From Varibaculum cambriense (lineage in GTDB: Bacteria; Actinomycetota; Actinomycetes; Actinomycetales; Actinomycetaceae), in contig NZ_JAKNHJ010000019.1 in the NCBI RefSeq assembly GCF_022133705.1, positions 1-47,485 on the forward strand: a stretch of DNA of 47,485 bases. The letters run 5' to 3'. Below the pieces are notes generated by a model. That model was given only the letters and a program-made list of their open reading frames with translations, was not told the origin of the DNA and made no database searches. Shown here piece by piece: positions 36,324 through 44,093 of the stretch. Made by a program: the position numbers and the translations under genes. The stretch's first letter is position 1. Each line of letters starts with the position of its first letter.

Positions 36324-36776
36324 TTATTTGATTTCAATTACTCCATTACATAAATCTTTGAATTCTTTTTGATTATATGCGGTGTGGAGTATATTTTCTT
36401 CAGCACATTCAATTAAATAATTTATAATTTCATTTAATCTATCTCCTAGCAAATCAGATTTAATCAGTTCCAAAATTTCTTTAATATTTTGGATTTTAAT
36501 TGTATTGTTTTGATCAATAGATTGCAAATTATCTTGTAATAAAGCAATTAAAATTTTAATTTGATCTTTTGAAAGAATTTTAAAGAAATTATCGTAATAC
36601 AATTTTGCACTTGGGGAAACACCGTTGCAATAATTAACCTCGCGTCCTATTCTACATTCTAAAAAAGTTTTTATTAATTTTGAAGCTTGTTCCTCAGGTA
36701 TATCTGATGATAGTTTTATATATTTCATTATTTCTTTAGCTATGGGGGGGTTCATTGTAATAATTATCCCATCCAT
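36324..36776 (-). CDS. Downstream, out-of-frame portion of an unrecognised AT-rich protein
   Basis: This open frame of 150 codons encodes a helical, Ile/Lys/Asn/Glu-rich protein of unknown family (for example EEQASKLIKTFLECRIG and NEIINYLIECAEEN). The first eight residues overlap the 3' end of the gene before it (36736-37767). Removing one C from the C7 run (36744-36750) would join the two frames into one protein of about 484 residues, reading NEPPIAKEIMKYIKL across the join. So I read it as the C-terminal part of that protein rather than an independent gene. It could still be translated by re-initiation at ATG 36755. GC content is very low. Confidence 0.6.
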   Translation of the reverse strand: MDGIIITMNPPIAKEIMKYIKLSSDIPEEQASKLIKTFLECRIGREVNYCNGVSPSAKLYYDNFFKILSKDQIKILIALLQDNLQSIDQNNTIKIQNIKEILELIKSDLLGDRLNEIINYLIECAEENILHTAYNQKEFKDLCNGVIEIK

Positions 36777-37767
36777 GTGTTGTTAAATATAAATCATCAC
36801 ACAAATTATTTATAGTTAAACTTTTTTCAGTTAGTGTTAGATAATTTAGACCATTGCATTTTTCAAAAAAAGTATACGCTAAGTCTTCTTTATCTTTTTC
36901 CAAGTTATTTTTATAAAACTCTTTTTTAGTACCGAGATCATATTTAGTTGATTCTAAAACATATCCCCATAATTTCGATGAAACTAAAAGAATATTATTT
37001 CGAACAATAGTAGGGATATCACTAGAAACATAAATACCAAATAGAGTTACTAAAAGTGCAGATGCAGTATTAGTTGAAAGATCTTTAAATGATATATCTA
37101 AACTCTGTATAGTAACATCATCTATTTCCTCTTTCAACCCCTTTATATTTTCTATAATATTTTTAGCTACTATTGCAGATTTAGATGGTTTTTCGTTTAT
37201 AACCTCTTTAACACAGACATCTAGCCAACCAAGTAATTCATATGCATTAATAACTGAAACATTAGGATGTGAAGCACCGATTTGATTTCTCATATCTAAA
37301 ATATGACATAGTTTACGATATATTATATCAGAAATCCACTCTAATTTTTTACACGTGTCTAATAGAGTTTTATCTTTTATTCCAGATAAGTCATCTTTAT
37401 TAGAATATTCGCTTCTTCTCTTGTTTCCAACTGCATTATCATAGAATGTATATAAACCATAATAATTAATTTTAGTTCTTAAATTAACTATTACTTCGTT
37501 CCAGATGTAATTTAACGCTGCATCAAATAACCCAATAGCTGATGCTGCTACAAATTTAGATAAATAGTTAGCGTTGCTTTTATCTTCGTTTGATATAGTA
37601 GATAGAAGTGTAGGTAGAGTTTTCATTACAGCTTCTCTTTGAGATGTATCAGCAATAATATTTTCTGATGGTAGATTTAAAGTTTTTAAATAAGATTGAA
37701 AAACTGTAGTTTCAGGTGTTGAATTATCTTTAATTATCATTATTTCATTATTATTATTATCTGTCAT
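36736..37767 (-). CDS. Unrecognised protein with HEPN-like R-x6-H motif, possible defence or toxin protein
   Basis: This 343-residue, AT-rich, helical protein could not be assigned to a named family. Around residues 141-185 it has KLEWISDIIYRKLCHILD followed by MRNQIGASHPN. R160-N161 and H167 fit the R-x4-6-H signature of HEPN ribonucleases, whose members are common in toxin and abortive-infection systems. A GGAG lies before the ATG at 37767, and an XRE-type regulator ends 21 bases upstream, so the two form an operon. The frame stops just after a C7 run where the continuing frame (36324-36776) takes over. Base composition is unlike the core genome, implying transfer from a low-GC donor. The HEPN assignment is inference. 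Confidence 0.6.
   Translation of the reverse strand: MTDNNNNEIMIIKDNSTPETTVFQSYLKTLNLPSENIIADTSQREAVMKTLPTLLSTISNEDKSNANYLSKFVAASAIGLFDAALNYIWNEVIVNLRTKINYYGLYTFYDNAVGNKRRSEYSNKDDLSGIKDKTLLDTCKKLEWISDIIYRKLCHILDMRNQIGASHPNVSVINAYELLGWLDVCVKEVINEKPSKSAIVAKNIIENIKGLKEEIDDVTIQSLDISFKDLSTNTASALLVTLFGIYVSSDIPTIVRNNILLVSSKLWGYVLESTKYDLGTKKEFYKNNLEKDKEDLAYTFFEKCNGLNYLTLTEKSLTINNLCDDLYLTTHGWDNYYNEPPHS
36744..36750 (-). repeat. Homopolymer C7 (coding strand) at a frame break
   Basis: Seven C on the coding strand (G on the plus strand) lie exactly where the two overlapping frames of the HEPN-like protein switch. Six C would make one continuous frame. It is either a phase-variation tract, a mutation, or a sequencing error. 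Confidence 0.7.
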
Positions 37768-37788
37768 TATTTCTCCAATCGTAAAAAA

Positions 37789-38142
37789 TTATTTTAAAAA
37801 TCTTGATTTTTTAGGATAAGATAACTTCCAATCTTCAAATTCTTCGTCTGTCATCTCATCGTTATAGTGCTTTTTTCTCATCTCATTCCATTCTATAAGA
37901 TAATTATTGAAGTCTACATCATTTGATAAGAGTCCAGTAATTTCTCCATCTTCTGCTAAGGGTCTAAACTTCATGTCTTTTTCATAATTAATAATTATAT
38001 GCATTATTTCAAAAATAGAATTAGGTTCATGCTCAATTAATGCTGATATATCACAATCAAGTGCTTCAGATATTTTTTGTAATTGTTCTTTACTTGGAGA
38101 TCTATTTCCAGGTTCGTAATTTCTTATAGCAGCATCTGTCAA
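37789..38142 (-). pseudogene. 5'-truncated XRE-family transcriptional regulator
   Basis: The readable frame contains the second half of a Cro/C1 helix-turn-helix (SGLTDAAIRNYEPGNRSPS) and a C-terminal domain typical of low-GC regulators (NNYLIEWNEMRKK, then EEFEDWKLSYPKK). The first helix and a normal start are missing. The frame can be extended only to about 38196, where it becomes unrelated GC-richer sequence with a stop, and the match ends at about 38155. TTG at 38142 is the only annotated-type start. I infer that the 5' end was lost when neighbouring DNA (the Gabija side) joined here. If translated, it could not bind DNA normally. Confidence 0.65.
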
Positions 38143-38291
38143 TCCAGATTTATTGGAAACAAGGCTCGGCGGAAGCAGCCACTGTCGGCTCTGTTGTCAT
38201 CGCCTAATGCTCTTCAGGTGAGATAATTCTCAAGACAATACAATGTCGATAAAGACACTTAGAGTTCGTGGGCGAAGGAATATGACAGACG

Positions 38292-39884
38292 GTGAAGATA
38301 TCTTCGATAACGATTATGAACCATAGCCGATTGCCTGACTGTAAGTTGGACGTTCGGGACAATTTGATACTTGTAGGTCCGAATGGAATTGGAAAAAGCT
38401 CGTTAATTAGATGTCTCGATATGCTCTTGGGAAAAAGTATTCAGCAACTTTATTACAGCATCAGCAACTCTGATTTTCGGGACGTAAACCTCCCTCTCTG
38501 CATAGAAGCACAGCTTACGAACCTCAATAGTAACGAACGTTCCTTTTTTCCAGACGAAGTAGACCTTGAAGACGAGTCATTAACGGTTCGATTGAAAGCG
38601 AATCTCGACGGTGAAGATCTCACTGTCAGCCGTTTCTTTCCGTATGGGGCAGCGAATACTTCAGTAGGCTCAGAGCAGCGTAAGAGTATTGGATGGACTA
38701 TGATTTCATCTGACTTTTCGGCAAAGTCGCTAGCCCCGGGGCGAAGGACACTAGTAGATGATTACCTTAAAGAAATCGATGCTTCGGGTGATCAATATAA
38801 GTTAGAAGCAGCAATAAACGCACTCAGCGGAGCCATTAATGATTCCACTGCTTTCACTGGTGCACTGAACTCACTGGCTTCCACTCTAAATCAGGCACTG
38901 GAAAGCGGAGTGGATGATAGTAAGCTCCGATTCGTACCTGGAGCAGCAATCGAGGGAAACCTTTTGAGCGATGTGCGATTGGAGATGGAGGATAAGTTTG
39001 GCTCCATGCGAGAAGTTACCGAGCAGTCGGATGGGACGAAGGCTCTAATCTCGTTTGCAATATTCGGATTAATAAATTCGAGTGGAATAATCGCTATAGA
39101 TGAACCCGAGACCCATCTTCATCCATCAGCGCAGCGAAATTTGATTGAGGTGCTTCAGTCTTCCGGTAGGCAGCTAATAATTGCTACGCATTCTGGTGCT
39201 GTTGCAAGTGAGTTTAGCCCGGACAACATTGCAGTAATGCGAGAGTCCATGTCCCCCGCTCAGCCAAAAGTTGGGTTTCTCAAAGGGCGGGACGAACAAA
39301 AAACGCTAGCCAGATGGTGGATCAGCAGCCGAATCGAGCTACTCACGGCTAGGCATATTATCGCTGTAGAAGGGCAATCGGACAGAATGGTAGTAGAGCG
39401 CGTTGCCGAGCTAAGCGGATATCACTTGAAAAGAGATGGAATTGAAATTCTCGAGGCAGGTAGTTGCAATGAGATGAAACCCGTTATGGGTATTTTTGGC
39501 GACAACGGGTTTGGCAAGCAAATCAGTATTCTGGTTGATGAAGATGCTGAAAATGAGACAGCCAACGAGCAAAAGAATCTCACTTCAGTATCTATGTTCG
39601 TCTCAAGAGCCGATCTCGAAGACGAGTATGTTTCCGCAATCGGAGCAGATGCGCTGTGGGAGGCATTGAGAAAATCGACTCTTTTCACGCCAAACATACT
39701 GAAGAACTGTGCTATCTCAGATGGCGCAGTCAAACCTAATGAAGATGAGCTTGCAGAGTTTTGTAGGCATAAGAAGAGGAAAATCTCCTGTGCTATTGTT
39801 GCCTGCAAGCTGCTGGATAAGACCTCGGCACAGCGGGTTTCCAGTGTTGTCAAGGTGCTTCAAAATGCAGTCCAAGTCGCATGA
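38292..39884 (+). CDS. gajA: Gabija-like GajA: OLD-family ATPase/TOPRIM endonuclease
   Basis: This 530-residue protein has an ABC-type ATPase domain: Walker A GPNGIGKSS at 29-37, a signature-like QSDGTKAL at 245-252, Walker B IIAIDEPETHLHP at 266-278, and H-loop ATHSG at 298-302. A TOPRIM nuclease domain follows, with E360 in IAVEGQSD and D416/D418 in ILVDEDAE. This is the class 2 OLD layout. Directly followed by a UvrD-like helicase, it matches the Gabija anti-phage system, in which GajA forms the nuclease core. The start is GTG at 38292, with GAAGGA 12 bases upstream; ATG at 38316 is possible. GC is higher than the AT-rich module but below the core. Confidence 0.85.
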   Translation: MKISSITIMNHSRLPDCKLDVRDNLILVGPNGIGKSSLIRCLDMLLGKSIQQLYYSISNSDFRDVNLPLCIEAQLTNLNSNERSFFPDEVDLEDESLTVRLKANLDGEDLTVSRFFPYGAANTSVGSEQRKSIGWTMISSDFSAKSLAPGRRTLVDDYLKEIDASGDQYKLEAAINALSGAINDSTAFTGALNSLASTLNQALESGVDDSKLRFVPGAAIEGNLLSDVRLEMEDKFGSMREVTEQSDGTKALISFAIFGLINSSGIIAIDEPETHLHPSAQRNLIEVLQSSGRQLIIATHSGAVASEFSPDNIAVMRESMSPAQPKVGFLKGRDEQKTLARWWISSRIELLTARHIIAVEGQSDRMVVERVAELSGYHLKRDGIEILEAGSCNEMKPVMGIFGDNGFGKQISILVDEDAENETANEQKNLTSVSMFVSRADLEDEYVSAIGADALWEALRKSTLFTPNILKNCAISDGAVKPNEDELAEFCRHKKRKISCAIVACKLLDKTSAQRVSSVVKVLQNAVQVA

Positions 39885-41568
39885 GGTAACTGCCGAGCAG
39901 CAGAAGATTTTCGATTACGAGCCTTTTGGGATGGTAATCACTGCGCCAGCTGGATGCGGAAAAACTGAGGCGCTTGCCTATAGGGCAAGAGGACTCCTTG
40001 AGCGATATGATTTCTCAGGCAATGGCAGGAGACTGCTTATAGTCTCTTTCACCAATCAGGCACGAGACAACATTAACGAACGGCTTAAGAAATATATTGG
40101 TGTGAAAACGCTAAGGGAACATGTCACCGTCTGTAACTTCCATGGTTTAGCGTCACGAATCATTAGGGCGCATGGTCAGCTTATAGGTATTGGAAGCGAT
40201 TGGAGTTTGGCGAATTCAGACTGGGTAGGTAGAGAGCTTCGCGCCCCTGGATACAATCGAGAGGATGTTAATCAGGCTAGACTAGCAATACGTGATGCAA
40301 AGCTCACGTGTTTGACCGATGAGGAAGTGAAGAAAAAGCTCGAAGGTTTACCTGGGCGGGCTGGCAAAATTGCACTCAGCATCGAGAAAAAGCGAATGAA
40401 TGAAAAGATTATTTCCTATGACGACCAAATCAGAGTCGCGCTGTGGTTGTTAGACGATCCTAGGGTAACTGCACTTTACAGAAACCACTTCTTCGCGGCA
40501 CTCGTTGACGAGTTTCAGGATTTGACACCTCAACAGCTGAGATTCGTGCAGGCGCTTTGTGGTGAGAACATCACGTTTGCTGGGGATCTGGCACAAAGCA
40601 TATATTCTTTTGCGGGAGGAGACGTCACTTTTATACAGCGGGAGATAGCCAAATCCTCTAGTACGCAGATAAAACTACTTAAGTCATTTAGGTCGGCTCC
40701 TGAGGTCCTAGATACTGTCAACTCCTTATCGTCTCTGACGGGGAGTGGGCATCTCACTACCGCCTGTCCCGCTCACTGGAAATCGGGTGGGGTTGCTGGC
40801 TCAGCATCTTTTGAAAACGAGAATTGTGAAGCTGAGTGGATTGTCGACATGTCAAAGTCTATCTTGGAGAATTGTCCAGACCACAGAATTGGCATCATCA
40901 CGAGGACGGGGTACCGCGCATTGACCTTGAAGACAACCTTAACGGAGAGTGGAGTCAACTATACCGATTGGGGAAGCGGGATATTCAGCCCAGAGGTAGC
41001 TAGAGTTCTTAAAAATATTTGTTCTGGCATACAGGCTAAATCATGTTCAAGTAGTTTTGAAGTTTTACCGTATATTCAGCAGCAAGCAGAAATTTCGCCA
41101 GTAAGTCACACAAGTGAACTTGACGACGGGTGTGCATGGCTTCTTGACCAGTTTTTTCAACGCAATTTCGATCTATCGGAAATACATGAAATTGAAAAGA
41201 GAATTGCTGCGCGAAGAGGAAACGAGACTATCGCGACTATAGGAGGCGTTCACTGTCTCACGGGGCACGCTGGGAAAGGGCAACAATTCGACTGGGTGTT
41301 TGTGCTTGGCTTGGAAGAAGGGAGTATTCCTCATTATAGAGCAAAAAATCAGGAATCGAAGAATGAAGAAGCCCGGGTGCTTTCTGTAATGATTTCTCGC
41401 GCGCGAATCGGCGTTTTTTGTACTTACATAAAAGAAATACGTGGTCACAGAAAGAAACCCTCAAGGTTTATCAAGTTCCTAAAAAAGACACCTGGATTTT
41501 TGTGCGGCAAAGAGAGTGTCGAAGTATGGCGCAGAAAAGCTGACTGGTCAGCAATAGCATCGATGTAG
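39865..41568 (+). CDS. gajB: Gabija-like GajB: UvrD/Rep-type superfamily 1 helicase
   Basis: This 567-residue SF1 helicase has Walker A APAGCGKT at residues 27-34, VSFTNQARDNI (motif Ia), LVDEFQDL (motif II, about 213-220), AGDLAQSIYSFAGG (motif III), SFRSAPEV (motif IV) and TGHAGKGQQFDWV (motif V/VI region, about 466). In Gabija, GajB senses DNA ends or replication intermediates and acts with GajA. The ATG at 39865 lies inside gajA (20-base overlap) after AAGGTG, so translation is coupled. The protein is somewhat longer than typical GajB (about 500 residues). A generic OLD-UvrD pair outside Gabija proper is the alternative. Confidence 0.83.
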   Translation: MQSKSHEVTAEQQKIFDYEPFGMVITAPAGCGKTEALAYRARGLLERYDFSGNGRRLLIVSFTNQARDNINERLKKYIGVKTLREHVTVCNFHGLASRIIRAHGQLIGIGSDWSLANSDWVGRELRAPGYNREDVNQARLAIRDAKLTCLTDEEVKKKLEGLPGRAGKIALSIEKKRMNEKIISYDDQIRVALWLLDDPRVTALYRNHFFAALVDEFQDLTPQQLRFVQALCGENITFAGDLAQSIYSFAGGDVTFIQREIAKSSSTQIKLLKSFRSAPEVLDTVNSLSSLTGSGHLTTACPAHWKSGGVAGSASFENENCEAEWIVDMSKSILENCPDHRIGIITRTGYRALTLKTTLTESGVNYTDWGSGIFSPEVARVLKNICSGIQAKSCSSSFEVLPYIQQQAEISPVSHTSELDDGCAWLLDQFFQRNFDLSEIHEIEKRIAARRGNETIATIGGVHCLTGHAGKGQQFDWVFVLGLEEGSIPHYRAKNQESKNEEARVLSVMISRARIGVFCTYIKEIRGHRKKPSRFIKFLKKTPGFLCGKESVEVWRRKADWSAIASM

Positions 41569-41708
41569 CTTGAGCTTCGTGAGGCTGCGAGTAGGCATTC
41601 TTCAATACCTTGAGCTGTAGGCACTTCGATGCTAATTACCTAGATCCAGTATGTTATTGCTCAGTCACGAACAGCATTAGCGGATATGACGCTGAGGGAA
41701 GGGCTCTG

Positions 41709-41737
41709 TTGACTCTGGCCAAAGTTTTGACCATAAT
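41709..41737 (+). promoter_or_regulatory. Sigma-70-type promoter of phd-doc
   Basis: TTGACT (41709-41714) and CATAAT (41732-41737) are separated by 17 bases, and GAAAGGAG precedes the phd ATG. An imperfect inverted repeat, GGCCAAA/TTTTGACC (about 41717-41732), lies in the spacer and may be the Phd operator. Confidence 0.65.
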
Positions 41738-41764
41738 TTTGGTAGGTGTAGAAAGGAGAGGTCG

Positions 41765-41977
41765 ATGCCAGCACTCACGATGGGGCTCGCGGAAGCAAAG
41801 AATAATTTTTCTCGGGTCACCGCGGAGGTAAACAAGACGGGTAAACCCCTTACCATTATGAAGAACAATCGGCCGTGGGTAGTCATCCAACCAGCGCAGG
41901 GTGTTAGAGAGGTTTCTGACGTGGCAGTCGATTTTATGGATGAGTACGCAGACGTATTTCAAGAACTTGCTAAATGA
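41765..41977 (+). CDS. phd: Phd/YefM-family antitoxin
   Basis: This 70-residue antitoxin has the Phd fold signature: LAEAKNNFSRVTAEVNKTGKPLTIMKN... (residues 8-34, quoted in part), followed by the short PWVVIQPA strand and an acidic C-terminal helix (DFMDEYADVFQEL) that would occupy the toxin. Phd represses its own promoter and neutralises Doc. GAAAGGAG lies before the ATG. The last codons overlap the doc start (ATGA), the normal arrangement. Confidence 0.93.
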   Translation: MPALTMGLAEAKNNFSRVTAEVNKTGKPLTIMKNNRPWVVIQPAQGVREVSDVAVDFMDEYADVFQELAK

Positions 41978-42357
41978 ATCAGTTTGCGTTCTCGCGGCAA
42001 GAAGTCCTGGCTATTCATGCTACGGTAATCGCTAAGTTTGGGGGGCTCGGAGGGATTCGCGACGAAGGAATCTTAGATTCCGCTCTTGCACAACCCTTCC
42101 AGGTGTTTGCTGGTCAACAGTTATATCCTAGCCCCGTTGAAAAGGCATGCAGGTACGCGTTCGGAATTATTTCCAACCACCCGTTTCTGGATGGAAACAA
42201 AAGAACTGGTGCTGCACTTCTAGGTACCTATCTCAGAATCTCCGGTATAGATTTCAAGCCCAATCATGAGTCATTTCTCCAAGCTATGCTGAAAGTGGCG
42301 GATGGCTCCGCGGGCTATGATGAACTCGTGTCTTGGGTAGAAAGTGCATTGCAGTAA
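41974..42357 (+). CDS. doc: Doc toxin (Fic/Doc family, death on curing)
   Basis: This 127-residue toxin has the Doc active-site motif HPFLDGNKRTGA at residues 69-80, with catalytic H69 and the phosphate-binding D73, N75, K76 and R77. This matches the Doc HxFx(D/N)(A/G)NKR form. Doc phosphorylates elongation factor Tu and arrests translation until inhibited by Phd. It overlaps phd by four bases. The full length and intact motif suggest an active toxin. The operon closes the accessory region and may help keep it in the chromosome. Confidence 0.93.
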   Translation: MNQFAFSRQEVLAIHATVIAKFGGLGGIRDEGILDSALAQPFQVFAGQQLYPSPVEKACRYAFGIISNHPFLDGNKRTGAALLGTYLRISGIDFKPNHESFLQAMLKVADGSAGYDELVSWVESALQ

Positions 42358-42573
42358 CCTAGTTCGTTGCTTTCTGCCACCCTTCTGCCTGCTCGGTTCA
42401 GAAGTAGCCGATAGGCAGTGCTGTGAAATAGTGATCAAGGAGTAACTCTATCGTAGAGAAACACTCATTCGGATCTGACGGCAGGTAGAGTGTTACGAAT
42501 GCTGGCAGGGCACTGCTCAATACAATTTACGATGCTAGAATTTGCGTATTGCAACAATTTGAAAGGAAATACA

Positions 42574-43740
42574 TTGAGTAACTCGCCCCATTTCCAACCT
42601 GATGAAGAAGCTCAGCAACCAGACGGATATGAAACTAGGTTGGCTCCTAGTACCAGCTCTGGTTCCGAGAACAGCTCATTTTCTCCCGCAGCCGGCTCCT
42701 CACAGCCATCAGCCCCTGCTAATGGGGCACAACCCCCGCTTCCGCCTGCTCCGCCAGCGGGGATGAATCCGCCATATTCGTCAGGAGGATATCCGCAACC
42801 GGTGCCTACCGCTGGGTATCCGCCTTATCCGACGCAAGGTATGGTCGGTATGCCACAGACACTTCCTCCGTCAGCTTCGGTACCTCAGGGAGAAATGGTG
42901 GGGTATCCCCAGGCTGGCTATCCGCCCGCGAATCCGGCAGCGATGCAGTCTCCTTATGTTGCTAACCTCCCCGGTTATCAGCAACCCCAAAAAACACCCA
43001 ATGATTTTGTACTTGCTTTGAAAGCTATTTGGCCTACTTTTGTGGCTATGCACAAATCTGAGGGGCAACTTCGGGTAAAAGCCAACTCTCAGTTGAAACA
43101 CTGGTGGTGGGTAATTACGCTGCTGTTTTCCCTATTGGCGGGGCTCAGCGCCTCCGTGCTGGTAGCACGCAGCGGCGATATCTTCTCCGGAGGATTTTTC
43201 GGCGGCTCGGGATTTGGTGCCTATAGCATTTTATATTTCGGGTATTGGTTCCTTTGCTTCTTCGTATTCACTCTGGTGGCATTTGCGGCCGTTATTCTGC
43301 GGGCGGCATTAGCATTAGCTGCCGCTCGCACCAAGCAAAGTAGCATCACCTTCACTCAAGTAGCTTCCATAGTGGCAACGGGGCTGGTCATGCCCTCGTT
43401 CGCGCTGGCGCTAATATTCTTGATTTCCCTGCTACCGATTCCGGTTTTGCCACTGATATTGATAGTGATCCTCCAAGTACTGTTATCGGCCGCCTTCTTG
43501 ATTATGGAGCTATTGATCTTCGGAGGCTTAAAAGAACTGTACCCGCAAGATAAAAGCCCGGAGATGCGGCATACCGTTTTCTATATCATCTGGACAATTT
43601 GCGTTTCCCTCGTAATTGGGGCACTTGCGGTTCCTACCGCGACCTATGCCGTCCACTCCAGCGCGAAAGCTGCGATAGAAGATACAGTGCAACAGCAAGT
43701 AGACCAGCTGGAAGATCTCAAGGGACTGTTCAATCAGTAG
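42574..43740 (+). CDS. Proline-rich multi-pass membrane protein of unknown function
   Basis: The protein has 388 residues from the TTG at 42574, which GAAAGGA six bases upstream selects over the earlier in-frame ATG at 42490. The N-terminal 145 residues are disordered and proline, glycine and tyrosine-rich (PPLPPAPPAGMNPPYSSG, GYPPYPTQG). Five to six transmembrane helices follow (from about residue 175 to 375, including WWWVITLLFSLLAG and the hydrophobic stretch at about 305-350). The C terminus is a short helical segment, EDLKGLF. No family is recognised. The proline-rich start resembles that of the protein at 45218-45706, suggesting a common export or scaffold type. Confidence 0.75.
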   Translation: MSNSPHFQPDEEAQQPDGYETRLAPSTSSGSENSSFSPAAGSSQPSAPANGAQPPLPPAPPAGMNPPYSSGGYPQPVPTAGYPPYPTQGMVGMPQTLPPSASVPQGEMVGYPQAGYPPANPAAMQSPYVANLPGYQQPQKTPNDFVLALKAIWPTFVAMHKSEGQLRVKANSQLKHWWWVITLLFSLLAGLSASVLVARSGDIFSGGFFGGSGFGAYSILYFGYWFLCFFVFTLVAFAAVILRAALALAAARTKQSSITFTQVASIVATGLVMPSFALALIFLISLLPIPVLPLILIVILQVLLSAAFLIMELLIFGGLKELYPQDKSPEMRHTVFYIIWTICVSLVIGALAVPTATYAVHSSAKAAIEDTVQQQVDQLEDLKGLFNQ

Positions 43741-43788
43741 TGCCTGATCGGGTGCGTCCTTAGACGGAACTAGGGCATCAGGATTATT

Positions 43789-43835
43789 AAATCGGGGTTT
43801 CCGCTTGAACTTAACTGGCGGAAACCCCGATTTTT
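43789..43835 (+). terminator. Rho-independent terminator after the proline-rich membrane gene
   Basis: A 16-bp stem (43789-43804 AAATCGGGGTTTCCGC with 43818-43833) encloses a 13-base loop and is followed by T residues. It lies 48 bases after the stop. Confidence 0.85.
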
Positions 43836-44093
43836 CACTAAAAGCTACTCGGAGCCCGAAAATGTCCCCATTAGCCTGGCATCGCCTCAGCTACCCACTT
43901 CGGAGCGGTGAATAGCGATTCCGCGACACTTTGCAATTCTGCCAGGGTCTGGCAGACCTGCCTGCTCTATAGCGAAGAGTAAGAATCGTGATAGTCGCTG
44001 ATTTTAAACCCTTTAATTGACATTTCTGCTATCAAGTCGGGGCTACCTGAGCCCAGTAAATATCTCAAGGAAACCTCCGATACTACCCGGCCA
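43836..44093. other. Non-coding stretch, no gene seen
   Basis: Between the terminator and the end of the FG-GAP-like gene no frame with a start, a ribosome site and plausible composition was seen on either strand. No tRNA-like structure or repeat was noticed. Confidence 0.5.

Noticed and set aside
36208-36330. Short plus-strand frame starting MGTFVKKNKLNN downstream of guaA
   Set aside because: It runs straight through a strong terminator hairpin, lacks a ribosome site and ends in the opposite strand of the AT-rich gene.
41610-41831. 73-codon plus-strand frame overlapping the phd promoter and start
   Set aside because: It is out of frame with phd, lacks a ribosome site and contains the promoter; phd is strongly supported.
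36145-42573. Search for attachment-site repeats of the guaA 3' end, integrase, transposase or CRISPR array
   Set aside because: No second copy of the guaA end was found by eye, and no recombinase motifs or regular repeat-spacer pattern were seen, so no mobile element is claimed.
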